This document shows positions 38,101-44,779 of a stretch of 64,000 bases of DNA, piece by piece. A program made the translations under genes and the position numbers. Each line of letters begins with the position of its first letter. The first letter of the stretch is position 1. Location of the stretch: positions 377,555-441,554 of the forward strand of contig NMRA01000273.1 of NCBI GenBank assembly GCA_002633005.1. Direction: 5' to 3'. Source of the stretch: Phoronis australis (Eukaryota > Phoronida > Phoronidae). The notes beneath the pieces are model-generated. The model worked only from the letters and a program-made list of their open reading frames with translations, searched no databases and was not told the DNA's origin.

Positions 38101-41100
38101 CAGAGATTACCTGTTATACTTATTTACCTGTATTCATTTTATTGTAATTGTACTAGGCTCTTGGCTCTTATAGGCTGATGATTGTCACGTGTCTTTAGGG
38201 GCGTTTTACTTTGTTATTGTAACCTCGCTTTCNACCTTTGTCAGGTAAACATACAGAGCTGTCTTACCTTTGTCAGGTAAACATACAGAGCTGTCTTACC
38301 TTTGTCAGGTAAACATACAGAGCTGTCTTACCTTTGTCAGGTAAACATACAGAGCTGTCTTACCTTTGTCAGGTAAACATACAGAGCTGTCTTACCTTTG
38401 TCAGGTAAACATACAGAGCTGTCTTACCTTTGTCAGGTAAACATACAGAGCTGTCTTACCTTTGTCAGGTAAACATACAGAGCTGTCTTACCTTTGTCAG
38501 GTAAACATACAGAGCTGTCTTACCTTTGTCAGGTAAACATACAGAGCTGTCTTACCTTTGTCAGGTAAACATACAGAGCTGTCTTACCTTTGTCAGGTAA
38601 ACATACAGAGCTGTCTTACCTTTGTCAGGTAAACATACAGAGCTGTCTTACCTTTGTCAGGTAAACATACAGAGCTGTCTTACCTTTGTCAGGTAAACAT
38701 ACAGAGCTGTCTTACCTTTGTCAGGTAAACATACAGAGCTGTCTTACCTTTGTCAGGTAAACATACAGAGCTGTCTTACCTTTGTCAGGTAAACATACAG
38801 AGCTGTCTTACCTTTGTCAGGTAAACATACAGAGCTGTCTTACCTTTGTCAGGTAAACATACAGAGCTGTCTTACCTTTGTCAGGTAAACATACAGAGCT
38901 GTCTTACCTTTGTCAGGTAAACATACAGAGCTGTCTTACCTTTGTCAGGTAAACATACAGAGCTGTCTTACCTTTGTCAGGTAAACATACAGAGCTGTCT
39001 TACCTTTGTCAGGTAAACATACAGAGCTGTCTTACCTTTGTCAGGTAAACATACAGAGCTGTCTTACCTTTGTCAGGTAAACATACAGAGCTGTCTTACC
39101 TTTGTCAGGTAAACATACAGAGCTGTCTTACCTTTGTCAGGTAAACATACAGAGCTGTCTTACCTTTGTCAGGTAAACATACAGAGCTGTCTTACCTTTG
39201 TCAGGTAAACATACAGAGCTGTCTTACCTTTGTCAGGTAAACATACAGAGCTGTCTTACCTTTGTCAGGTAAACATACAGAGCTGTCTTACCTTTGTCAG
39301 GTAAACATACAGAGCTGTCTTACCTTTGTCAGGTAAACATACAGAGCTGTCTTACCTTTGTCAGGTAAACATACAGAGCTGTCTTACCTTTGTCAGGTAA
39401 ACATACAGAGCTGTCTTACCTTTGTCAGGTAAACATACAGAGCTGTCTTACCTTTGTCAGGTAAACATACAGAGCTGTCTTACCTTTGTCAGGTAAACAT
39501 ACAGAGCTGTCTTACCTTTGTCAGGTAAACATACAGAGCTGTCTTACCTTTGTCAGGTAAACATACAGAGCTGTCTTACCTTTGTCAGGTAAACATACAG
39601 AGCTGTCTTACCTTTGTCAGGTAAACATACAGAGCTGTCTTACCTTTGTCAGGTAAACATACAGAGCTGTCTTACCTTTGTCAGGTAAACATACAGAGCT
39701 GTCTTACCTTTGTCAGGTAAACATACAGAGCTGTCTTACCTTTGTCAGGTAAACATACAGAGCTGTCTTACCTTTGTCAGGTAAACAATCCATACACATT
39801 CATCAGAAGAACAGCAGTGCTAGTACCAAAAAAAACATTTGTAACTCGTGTAGCAAAATTTGCAAGTACCCTCTCAATATGACTTCTTCCGACCTATGAC
39901 CTTTTTTGACTTCAATTGGCCAAAAGTTTATGACTAAGTTAGAGGTAATACAGATTATGAATCTGGTAAATCAGTGTAGAACACGTTCATCTTTATTTGG
40001 CTTGTTAGTGGAGTAAAGAATGTTTACCTTACCTTGACCCATGTGCCCCAAACTTCACTCCATACCTAGAAAATCGAGCAATCACATTCTGATAGAAACT
40101 TTACTTGAAGTAATTGCCATGTAATTAATCAATTGTCTAACGAGGCCTTGAGTAAAGATTGGTGTTCACGAGCTCTTGTTTGTGTTGTATTTCATGCCAT
40201 GGATCATAATTTTACAACAATGGTGAACTAGAAATGTGAAGAGTGTGGAAAGTTTGTCTTGGGAAAATGTGGTGTGCTGAGAGTCTGGACAATGTTGAGT
40301 CAATTTTTATGTGCCCACATATACGTGAATGGTCACATATTGCCATCACCTGGATCCAGCGTCCGCTGTTGTATCTTTAAAATTCTTTGGAGGCTCTTCA
40401 TGAAAGTTAATTTGGCAGATGTGCTGCTGTGGAGATGACGGTAGATGCTGTCAACTTTCGGAAGGATCTGATTGTTAGTGACAACCTTTTCCCATTTTCG
40501 AAGGAATTTGACATATTCTGTGCTACCTTGTGGGAATTTTTGTGCACCCACGTATATTTGGGTGCATAATTGTCGCCATCTCTCTGGAATCTTGTGTCCG
40601 GGCATCCAGTGTCCCCAGCTGTATCTCCTAAACCTCTTGCAGGATCCTAACGAGAAGGATGTGTTTCTATGAGGCTGACAACATGTGATGACGAATTTCG
40701 GACCAATCCAAGTACCACAGTTTGTGCCCCTGAGTGGCAATTTTAGTATTTTATTTTTGCCTCAGTATCTTCAAAGTTCCTTAATAGATTTTCATGGAAT
40801 TTGGAAGGTGGGTTAATCTATTAAGGAGATGACAACGCCTTCCAATTTTTAACGGATTTGACGTATTGTGCATCATCTAGTGGGAATTTTGAGTCTGTTT
40901 TTGAGCCTCTCTATCTGCCAAACCACTCAAAAGGTCATTGTGAAAATTGACAGATGTGTTTCTGCATGATGAGAAGTCCGTGACTGATGTTGATTTTCGG
41001 ACGGGTTCGACCACTTTGACGCCCCTAGTGGAAATTTTTTGCATCTACAGCTCCTAAGCCCATTGCAGGATATTTGTGAAATTTGGTGGATGTGTTCTTT

Positions 41101-44100
41101 AATGAAGCTGGCAACAGTTGGTAACAAGTTTCAGGCCAATGTTACTACCGCTGTGCCCCCTATAGTGACAAATTAATTTCTTTACGTATTGTGAAACAAT
41201 GCCGTTCTATTTTCAGATGGATTTGATGTATTTTAGCACCACCTTGTGCGCAAGTGGCCATTTTTAGTTTTTTAATCTGTTTTTCGGCATGTGCCTCTCT
41301 ATCTTGCCTACCGCTTAAATTACTATATTATGAAATTTAACTGATGTGTTCCTAATGATAAAACTGACTGACGCTGATATTGACTGAACCTGAGAACCGT
41401 GGCGTCCCCTAGTGGTGATTTTGTCTTCTATGCGTCATTACTGTATCTCCTTATAGTGTTCCCACAACGAATGTTTGCACTTATTGAGGTTTTAGACCGT
41501 GCATAATAATTCTACAACATAACATCTAACTAAAGAAACACTTATTTGGGGGAATAATTGGATAATTTTGAATTTGAAAGAAATATTGATGATTTTTTGG
41601 GTTTCCTGCCATGTGATGTCACCATGAGACGTTGACCAGTTGACAGCATATATGCAATGGCAGATGGTAGAGTTATGAGGACCTCAGAGAGCGACTTTGA
41701 CGAGTATTACTTAGGTGGAGGCGAAGATGGCACTCAGGCCATATGTGATACTGACAATAAGTAAGACCTGGCCATATCGGCAAAGTTTTTGTATGTGAGG
41801 ACATACAAACTCAACCCTTTCACACTGGCGTGTTCAGCAAGGGAAGCTGAGCTGGAGCCTATCGAGTCTGCGGACAGTCCCAATTTCAGAGCTGACATTT
41901 ATGGGTGGTAATTGCAGCCTTTTATTGAATCATGATTTAATTTTCTAATTGTATGTAATAAGTAAATGTCTCGGAACTGTAAATCTGTAACCAAAGTTTT
42001 TACCCCGAGTGTCAAAGCCCAGTTGCGTATGTAGCGACCACTAGATTTCATTTCTTCAAATCCTGAGTACGTTTTTCAGGAACGATGATCCAGTTATTGT
42101 AATTTTATTTCTGGTAGATACTCGGTTCTATCTTGTCTGCCCCAAATTTATGGAAGCTTTGTACCGTTGTGAGTTGTTGATTATATCGGTGCAGTGCCCT
42201 GACTGCCTCTGTGCTGGCTGCGGCCATGACCTTGAACTATTTACATGGCATCTACATTCCATTTTTACTGGGCATTGACAGATATGTGGATAGCATGCAT
42301 TCCCTCAAAATCTCGAACAATAACAGACCGACGAAAAAAACTTCGTGATCTCGGTCACAATATGATGCTGAGGCTAATACTCAATAATATGTGCTTGTCA
42401 ACCACGTTCCAGCTTTGGTACAATAAAATACATCATTTTTGTCCAACCCTGATGAAATGCACTCAGAGGTGGGAGATTAACTTGCAAATCTCCGTTTCTA
42501 TGACGGGTCGAATCAAAATTCTTCAAAGTGGCCCCTGAACCATTTGCTTGCTTCCGCGGCTGTGTACTGCCATACGAGGCAATCTTCGAATCTTTTGGGA
42601 ACAGAAAAACTGCAATGGTGTCTTACTTATTGCATTCTACACGCGAGCATACTCGTCTCAAACTCAGTCTCGAGCAATATTCGATTCTTTTCAACAGCTC
42701 CGGCTCACGACTGGTGTAGAACAACACAGTGGCGGAGATCGGAGTGCCACTGGTGGCGTCTCACAAATTTTCATTTTTTTAAACTTTGCGTTTATTTCTT
42801 GATTAAAAATACACAAGTTGAAGAAATACTTAAAATATCATACCAAAATTTTTGGTAACCAAATCCAAACATCTATGACCATGATATGAAGGGTTTAATA
42901 CTCCGTAGAATCTTCGTGAAGTTTTGCATGTGTTACTCCTTAAATGTAACTCAATGATGTTTGGATGGCTCTGACTTAACTACTGGGCCCCTAGTGGTAA
43001 TTTTTATTTGATTACATTATTTTGCTACTGTATCTTCAGAATTCTTCAACAGTTTATTTAAATTTTGAAAAAGACTATTGTGAAGACGACAGCAGCTTTC
43101 CATTTTCCGGAGATGGGTTTGACGTATTCTTCGCCACATAGTGGCGGAACGTGGTCATATTAACTTAATTAACAACAGGTGGGTGGGTCGGACTACCACT
43201 TGGCCTCAGTGTCACTTTGTTTTCCACATTCACCTCTCTAATCCTTGCCGTATTTTTATGAAATTTAGCAAATAATATAGCCTTCTTTTCGGGTGACAAC
43301 TGTGACCTTCCCGTTTGCAGACGTGTGCGATATATTCTGCGTCATCTAATCACCATTTCTGTGAACCTTATAAACACTCCCTAGCAACATACCCGCAGTG
43401 CAGTGCAGTCATGGGCGCATTTCAAATACTTCGCATTTTCTTATTATTAATTATTTATGAGTCTGTTTGCTTTCCTGCTGAGGAGGACAATCGGATGATG
43501 AGCCCGAGTACTGTGAAACCCCCTAGTTGCGTCTACGATTGTATCTCTTACGCCCCATTCAGGACCTTTGTGAGATTTTGCGATGTTTTTTAATGAGTGA
43601 GACAGATTACGACTTCTTTTGGATGGATCCAACTACCGCTATGCCCTTTAGTGGCAAATTTATTTTGGGGGGTCTGTATATTCAGAATTTACTAAGGTTT
43701 CAAATAGGAAGATGACAACACCTTCCCATTTTCGGTCGAACTCGACATTTTCTGCACTGCCTAGTTTCCATTTTTATGATACTAATAAACATCCCAAGAA
43801 GCATCCTTGGCGATGCTGTTATGGGTGCATTTTAATTGGATTGCTCTTGTTTATGTCTTTTGGTTTCATGAATCCTTTTTGAAGTTCAGTTTGTTGTCAC
43901 TTTTGCTTTCACGTAGATGAACGGCCATGTTCCCTATCACAAATTTGTTGAGTCTGCCGAGGGCACCGTTGAGTCGTCACTGGAGGACATGGAAGACAGT
44001 CAGAAGGATGAGGACAATGACCAAGTAACGTGCGCACAAGACTGCTTGCTGCATCCGTCCAGGCAATCAGATGACTTAGGCCGTGGACAACACCGTGTCT

Positions 44101-44234
44101 CAGCTACGGTTGAAATCTCTGACTCGACTGATACAGCAAAGGAATCTCAGCCAATGTTTACCACCTTCAGACCATGTGCGGTTACCTCAACCACCAACAG
44201 ACCTCACATAGCTCAGGATCAAGGAAGAGTATAG
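7988..44234 (+). CDS. Receptor gene A: Ig/FN3 type I membrane protein, protogenin/IGDCC4-like (5' end missing)
   Basis: The model joins 16 exons: 7988-8141, 11747-12009, 13967-14113, 16128-16270, 17752-18013, 18779-18940, 21694-21903, 23682-23807, 24322-24501, 24889-25174, 28349-28476, 30723-30887, 33253-33402, 36857-36986, 37448-37577, 43917-44234. Every junction is AG/GT, the phases fit, and the frame is open for 983 visible residues. Domains by visible residue: Ig ~5-95 (C24, W38, C75), Ig ~100-187 (C123, W135, C167), Ig ~188-275 (C211, W224, C256), five FN3 ~280-790, membrane helix 811-832, tail 833-983. Most domain-border introns are phase 1, as is usual for shuffled Ig/FN3 exons. Protogenin and IGDCC4 have 4 Ig + 5 FN3, so one Ig and the signal peptide probably lie upstream. 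DCC and neogenin have six FN3 and P1-P3 tail motifs, which I do not see. The likely role is a cell-surface adhesion, guidance or morphogenesis receptor. The family call is firm; the subfamily is inferred. Confidence 0.85.
8142..11746 (+). repeat. Intron filled by the CCCCTAGTGGCA monomer repeat family
   Basis: From about 8560 to 11570 the intron is an array of diverged ~200-240-bp monomers. Each has a GTATCTC or GTATCTTTGGAGTTC block, an ATGAAATTTGGCARAT block, a TTTCGGAC..ATTCGAC block, and a GTGCCCCCTAGTGGCAATTTT block. Copies of the last block lie near 8592, 9281, 9623, 9764, 10061, 10205, 10665, 11052, 11334 and 11486. A palindromic GTGGGCACA/GCGCAT header recurs near 9120 and 10880. Long ORFs here (for example 10213-10758) are accidents of the repeat. 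Confidence 0.8.
11747..12009 (+). CDS. Gene A exon 2: end of one Ig and start of the next
   Basis: The acceptor is TTTTTTCAG and the donor GACG|GTAGGT. It starts in phase 2 and ends in phase 1. It encodes LEIVNVTREDQGPYQC (F-strand Cys 75), a short linker, then PPHIVQGPVDQVVEVGDSIT with Cys 123 and the PRPTISWY core Trp 135. NVT is a sequon. The G..PRP..W signature is typical of I-set Ig domains in the DCC family. Confidence 0.9.
12010..13966 (+). other. Intron; Tc1-like terminal repeat at 13474-13500
   Basis: No exon was found. At 13474 the sequence TACAGTACAAGCCAAAAG followed by TATTCGGAC resembles the terminal inverted repeat of Tc1-type elements (CAGT...CAAAAGTATTC). I found no matching inverted copy nearby, so it is a solo end at best. 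The 101-codon ORF overlapping it has no recognisable domain. Confidence 0.45.
13967..14113 (+). CDS. Gene A exon 3: second half of an Ig domain
   Basis: The acceptor is TTTACTTCAG and the donor GCAG|GTTAGA; phase 1 to 1. It encodes GRSVKS...LQINNAQVNDSGIYLC, the classic D.G.Y.C F strand with Cys 167 pairing with Cys 123. NDS is a potential sequon. DGR at the junction with exon 2 matches the C'-strand turn usual in this family. Confidence 0.9.
14114..16127 (+). other. Intron with a 49-bp tandem array
   Basis: Apart from the minisatellite at 15217-15817 and a GTGGGTGTCC palindrome-like header near 14690, nothing is recognised. Confidence 0.6.
15217..15817. repeat. Tandem minisatellite, 49-bp unit, ~12 copies
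   Basis: The unit begins TGTGAGAAAAAAGAACTTGA, continues CTTGTTTATCACATTATG and ends TCCTACTAGTA. Copies differ by A-run length and a few substitutions (TTGCTTATC versus TTGTTTATC; ATTATG versus ATTGCG). Because 49 is not a multiple of 3, the reverse-strand ORFs through it cycle frames and look like a repeated peptide. There is no sign of translation. Confidence 0.95.
16128..16270 (+). CDS. Gene A exon 4: first half of the third visible Ig
   Basis: The acceptor is ATTTTAG and the donor GAG|GTAACT; phase 1 to 0. It encodes VPPTFSQMPSF..., then VLRCSVAGGHPRPVVTWLKD with Cys 211 and Trp 224. A split after the C'-strand with phase 0 matches the start of exon 5. Confidence 0.92.
16271..17751 (+). 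other. Intron with an inverted fragment of the ACCGTATTCGCC element
   Basis: Only the repeat fragment at about 16975-17273 is recognised. Confidence 0.5.
16975..17273 (-). mobile_element. Truncated inverted copy of the ACCGTATTCGCC TIR element
   Basis: Read on the minus strand, this corresponds to the left ~270 bp of the element at 19713-21095 (GAAACGGGTGAAAT-like block, GAAGCTAAGATTCAT, ATTGCTATCAAACTT, CGCCGACTGA). The outer end is GCGAATACGGGTA at 17261-17273. It is more diverged than the two long copies. Confidence 0.75.
17752..18013 (+). CDS. Gene A exon 5: end of third Ig and start of FN3-1
   Basis: The acceptor is CTTGATAG and the donor AGTG|GTATGT; phase 0 to 1. It encodes VFSQNKGYYQCVAKNVAGTN (Cys 256), the sequence expected at the end of an I-set Ig. 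NPPRNLRAT...INIEWDKSLPK, the A-B strands of the first FN3 with its core Trp, follows. YYQCVA.N.AG and PPRNL are characteristic of DCC/protogenin relatives. Confidence 0.93.
18014..18778 (+). other. Intron, nothing recognised
   Basis: Short ORFs only. The AG at 18535 (TTTTTTCACAG) leads into a frame that closes without FN3 features and does not fit the phase as well as the AG at 18778. Confidence 0.6.
18779..18940 (+). CDS. Gene A exon 6: second half of FN3-1
   Basis: The acceptor is TTGCTTCCAG and the donor GAAG|GTAAGT; phase 1 to 1. It encodes SLKPFTDYTIFAVAYSRYGS, the L.P.T.Y...V.A....G core of FN3 strands E-G, ending VRIVVRTER before the phase 1 domain border. Confidence 0.93.
19200..19440 (-). 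mobile_element. LINE ORF2 C-terminal fragment (CCHC-like)
   Basis: The minus-strand frame at 19237-19425 reads VQSEYHFITECPFYGDLRKW followed by YLP. This is the ES.HFL..CP.Y..LR..Y pattern found after the reverse transcriptase domain in several LINE clades. It is a short dead fragment inserted in the GTGGTGCCATCTATGT repeat. The clade cannot be decided. Confidence 0.6.
19713..21095. mobile_element. TIR element, complete copy 1 (non-autonomous DNA transposon)
   Basis: The ends are perfect inverted repeats of about 27 bp (TACCGTATTCGCCGTAATAA, then CCGCCCA). TA occurs at both outer edges, so a TA target duplication is possible. The 1.38-kb interior has no transposase-like ORF. It is almost identical over its length to 34061-35555. 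Confidence 0.85.
21694..21903 (+). CDS. Gene A exon 7: first half of FN3-2
   Basis: The acceptor is TTTTTTACACCAG and the donor ACAG|GTGACC; phase 1 to 1. It encodes GPIVLPEFDAISYGPESIKV, then LWHPLSPDQIPW and VHYVAHYRL, with a further Trp in WQEW. The latter is the C'-strand position usual for FN3 domains. Confidence 0.9.
21904..23681 (+). repeat. Intron with CCCCTAGTGGCA-family monomers
   Basis: About 21990-22960 carries monomers of the family described for 8142-11746. CTAGTGGCA blocks lie at 22140 (variant CTATTGGCA) and 22659-22673, with a degenerate one near 23130. A partial duplication of a GATCTTTGTGAAATTTGAAG block lies at 22480-22620. From 22990 to 23681 nothing further is recognised. 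Confidence 0.75.
23682..23807 (+). CDS. Gene A exon 8: second half of FN3-2
   Basis: The acceptor is CATTTCCTTGTAG and the donor GAGG|GTGAGT; phase 1 to 1. It encodes GLQPSQAYDVYVMAKTNLGI, the FN3 E-F-G signature, and ends in APPE, the usual linker into the next domain. The frame stays open for ~42 codons upstream of the acceptor (see findings), but the phase and domain length support this start. Confidence 0.9.
23808..24321 (+). other. Intron, nothing recognised
   Basis: Unique-looking sequence. An AG at 24291-24300 (TTTTGTGCAG) lies 21 bp upstream of the chosen acceptor. Using it would add a few residues in a different phase, so the acceptor at 24321 was preferred. Confidence 0.6.
24322..24501 (+). 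CDS. Gene A exon 9: first half of FN3-3
   Basis: The acceptor is GATTGCAG and the donor CTAG|GTAAAG; phase 1 to 1. It encodes VPHTPYIQVWSFSSTAVQVN followed by WLQF, then FNLTLLKDG and LPPLASGHTFSGL. The A-B-C strand pattern with core Trp is typical; NLT is a sequon. The previous exon ends APPE, so the join reads APPEVP as in many FN3 chains. Confidence 0.9.
24502..24888 (+). other. Intron, nothing recognised
   Basis: A 387-bp intron without repeats that I can identify. Confidence 0.6.
24889..25174 (+). CDS. Gene A exon 10: end of FN3-3 and start of FN3-4
   Basis: The acceptor is GTGATTTCAG and the donor ACAT|GTGAGT; phase 1 to 2. It encodes DPQSWYQVQVYAFTSRQTG (FN3 F-G strands), then NLPPPISVSVTARSNTSVRL followed by VWTM and DYFTISYRP (A-C strands of the next FN3). 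NTS is a sequon. It is the longest exon here because the FN3-3/FN3-4 border has no intron. Confidence 0.9.
25754..25895 (+). CDS. THAP zinc-finger N-terminus (transposon-derived, truncated by gap)
   Basis: ATG at 25754 starts MPFCMAPGCSN...VIAYHRR. The M-P-x-C-x4-C spacing and the following [A/S]-[Y/F]-H-R are the start of a THAP C2CH zinc finger; the later Cys and His would fall in the N run. THAP fingers bind DNA in P-element and Kolobok transposases and in host THAP proteins. The location between TTAA-flanked inverted repeats points to a transposase-type origin. The frame runs into the gap, so the product cannot be completed. Confidence 0.6.
25896..26629. other. Assembly gap (734 N)
   Basis: A run of N. 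It falls within a transposon, so collapse or failure to assemble a multi-copy sequence is the likely cause. Confidence 1.
28349..28476 (+). CDS. Gene A exon 11: second half of FN3-4
   Basis: The acceptor is CTATTTGAAG and the donor GATG|GTAATT; phase 2 to 1. It encodes KVKGLDSCTLYEFVVRSHGG...YGEPIQVRTL, FN3 strands E-G. Its length (128 nt), phases and the IQVRTL end are all shared with the gene B exon at 61777-61904. Confidence 0.92.
28477..30722 (+). other. Intron; possible pogo-like end and TAA microsatellite
   Basis: About 29040-29140 (CATTATAACAACGTAC, TTTTAACGAACACGG) resembles the CTCGTTATAACGAAC ends of pogo/Tigger elements, but no matching inverted end was located. About 28505-28650 has several short GTTGCCAAA/GTCGCCAAA repeats. 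Reverse-strand ORFs near 29211-29516 have no recognised domain. Confidence 0.4.
30468..30600. repeat. (TAA/TAG/TGG)n imperfect microsatellite
   Basis: A run of AATAGT-, GGTAAT- and GGTAAC-type trinucleotide variants over ~130 bp, with decreasing purity to the right. Confidence 0.9.
30723..30887 (+). CDS. Gene A exon 12: first half of FN3-5
   Basis: The acceptor is TATATTTTCAG and the donor AACG|GTATTG; phase 1 to 1. It encodes ARPPSLKKAVSQGDSIYLFW, then NPPDQP and IMQYVVSYM...NWTSL, an A-C' FN3 half with core Trp and an NWT sequon. It is 165 nt long, equal to the gene B exon at 61373-61537. Confidence 0.92.
30888..33252 (+). repeat. Intron with a GATGAC-rich repeat family
   Basis: About 31485-31605 is a diverged fragment of the interior of the ACCGTATTCGCC element (GTCCCTAAGATTTTTAAATT, TTAAGTCCAAATCTG). 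From 31615 to 33065 a unit headed CCGAGGAGC...CTTGGCGAAATTAAC and followed by GACGACGAC/GATGATGAC repeats occurs at 31615, 31795, 32745 and 32945. Between them, 32040-32460 is the inverse of the repeat at 6451-7320. Confidence 0.7.
33253..33402 (+). CDS. Gene A exon 13: second half of FN3-5 and juxtamembrane stalk
   Basis: The acceptor is ATGTGTTTCAG and the donor GCAG|GTACGT; phase 1 to 1. It encodes VIRKLEKGDYAICLQSVTMG followed by GVGPPG, the FN3 E-G strands, then a Thr/Ser stalk (ITTTTSSA) that could be O-glycosylated. The E-F hairpin L.KGDYAI departs from the usual L.P.T.Y, but Y and the following hydrophobics align. Confidence 0.9.
34061..35555. mobile_element. TIR element copy 2 (left end missing)
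   Basis: Collinear and near-identical to 19780-21095 from AACCCAAGGCGGTTGAAACC to the right end GCGAATACGGTA. The left ~70 bp including the terminal repeat is absent. A 153-bp insertion at 34081-34233 interrupts it. It has no transposase-like ORF; the 85-codon ORF at 34959 has no recognised domain. Confidence 0.85.
34081..34233. mobile_element. MITE nested in TIR element copy 2
   Basis: This stretch is absent from the homologous position in copy 1 (AAACC|CGGTCTCC). Its ends form an inverted repeat: GCGTTCAGTAGACGCTAGGA on the left, and the complement of TCCTAGCGTTACTGAACG on the right. AGGC lies at both edges and may be a target duplication. Confidence 0.75.
36857..36986 (+). CDS. Gene A exon 14: transmembrane helix
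   Basis: The acceptor is GTTCATTGCAG and the donor AAGAG|GTAACC; phase 1 to 2. It encodes VTPGTGDRMKSTNFSQ, then a ~22-residue hydrophobic helix starting GAIIGLGIGLGCLVIC and the stop-transfer residues MKR. NFS is a sequon. The G..IG..C..IC pattern and trailing KR coincide position for position with gene B. An open frame upstream of the acceptor (from 36535) is judged fortuitous. Confidence 0.93.
36987..37447 (+). other. Intron, nothing recognised
   Basis: Unique AT-rich sequence. Confidence 0.6.
37448..37577 (+). CDS. Gene A exon 15: first cytoplasmic exon
   Basis: The acceptor is TTTCATTGCAG and the donor CCAAG|GTAACA; phase 2 to 0. It encodes RSRCCSSPSANHPHCAVKGG and ...EHCTHGDGLSQAGSLELVTK. 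It is Cys/His-rich near the membrane, where CC could be palmitoylated. There is no similarity I recognise to the DCC P1-P3 motifs. Confidence 0.88.
38234..39787. repeat. Perfect 32-bp satellite, 48 full copies plus a partial
   Basis: The unit is ACCTTTGTCAGGTAAACA then TACAGAGCTGTCTT. Starts run from 38234 to 39770 in exact steps of 32, and I see no substitution in any copy. A single N at 38233 precedes the array. Within each unit, together with the preceding TT, TTACCT and AGGTAA form a hairpin stem around TTGTC. Confidence 0.98.
40310..41480 (+). repeat. CCCCTAGTGGCA-family monomers
   Basis: Monomers with GTATCTCCTAAACC, GTGAAATTTGG and TTTCGGAC blocks. Key blocks lie near 40726 (CCCCTGAGTGGCAATTTT), 41022, 41155 and 41403. 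Palindromic headers lie at 40312-40335 (GTGCCCACATATACGTG) and 40545-40572 (GCACCCACGTATATTTGGGT). Confidence 0.8.
41481..42889 (+). other. Unidentified stretch, possibly decayed coding repeat
   Basis: Short frames open and close. 41659 onward reads MADGRVMRTSESDFDEYYLG before stopping, and overlapping ORFs of 60-105 codons lie at 42245-42858. The acidic N-terminus looks like that of a transposable-element protein, but I cannot name a family. Confidence 0.3.
42890..43830 (+). repeat. CCCCTAGTGGCA-family monomers
   Basis: Degenerate copies with CCCCTAGTGGTAATTTTT near 42988, ATAGTGGCGG near 43138 and CCTTTAGTGGCAAATT near 43645, plus GTATCTTCAG and ATGAAATTTAGCAAAT blocks. Ends about 90 bp before the last exon of gene A. 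Confidence 0.75.
43917..44234 (+). CDS. Gene A exon 16: cytoplasmic C-terminus and stop
   Basis: The acceptor is TTTCACGTAG; phase 0; stop TAG at 44232. It encodes 105 residues beginning MNGHVPYHKFVESAEG and then ESSLEDMEDSQKDEDND, ending RPHIAQDQGRV. The N-terminal Met is internal in the spliced frame. YHKF fits the YXX-phi sorting pattern, and ESSLEDME is matched by ESTLDDID in gene B. No PDZ-binding C-terminus is evident. Confidence 0.88.
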   Translation: MNGHVPYHKFVESAEGTVESSLEDMEDSQKDEDNDQVTCAQDCLLHPSRQSDDLGRGQHRVSATVEISDSTDTAKESQPMFTTFRPCAVTSTTNRPHIAQDQGRV

Positions 44235-44773
44235 GTTATTGAGTAAACTGACTGTCAACTGCACATTGCTGACTAACTGTGGTGCAGATTACTGTGCCTG
44301 GTAACTTCTGACAACTGGTAGTCACAGTTTGTTAGAATTTTGTAATGTCACACCAGGTACATTGCACACTAGATTTTTGTGCCAGGTTTTTAAGCCGCCT
44401 GTGTTGGGCTCAGTCTGGCTGCCAAACTTTTTTGAACCACATGTGGATGCTGGCTGAGTTAGGATTTTCAAGCTTGGTTTGAACCTCCAGCATTTTGGTC
44501 AAACACTTACTTTAGGTTTATGATAACTTTGAACAGCATCACTGTAGTTTGATTACACTGAGCTATTATTGAACCGCTTGTGTTGATTGCTGATATTTGA
44601 AACTTAGAAGATCCTATAGTCATCCATGTTTATGTTTATCTCAAAAGTTGAGTGGAGGCACATGGTGATTTGAAGCACATGGTAGGGAGTCTTTATACCA
44701 CATCTGGTTTACCTCAAACAATTTTCAACCTCATATCCCTCAGGTTAAGATAGTGCAGAGATTTGGTATAATT

Positions 44774-44779
44774 AATAAA
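44774..44779 (+). terminator. Candidate poly(A) signal of gene A
   Basis: AATAAA, 540 bp after the stop codon. Another AATAAA lies at 45268-45273. Nothing in the sequence chooses between them. Confidence 0.35.

Larger units (their letters stand above)
37578..43916 (+). other. Large intron with a 32-bp satellite and monomer repeats
   Basis: It contains the satellite at 38234-39787, CCCCTAGTGGCA-family monomers at 40310-41480 and 42890-43830, and an unidentified stretch at 41480-42880. No exon equivalent to the gene B exon at 55621-55743 was found, and the phase 0 join from exon 15 to 16 does not require one. Confidence 0.6.

Noticed and set aside
38234-39787. Regular 32-bp repeats resembling a CRISPR array
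   Set aside because: There are no spacers: units abut directly and the host is an animal. It is a simple satellite.
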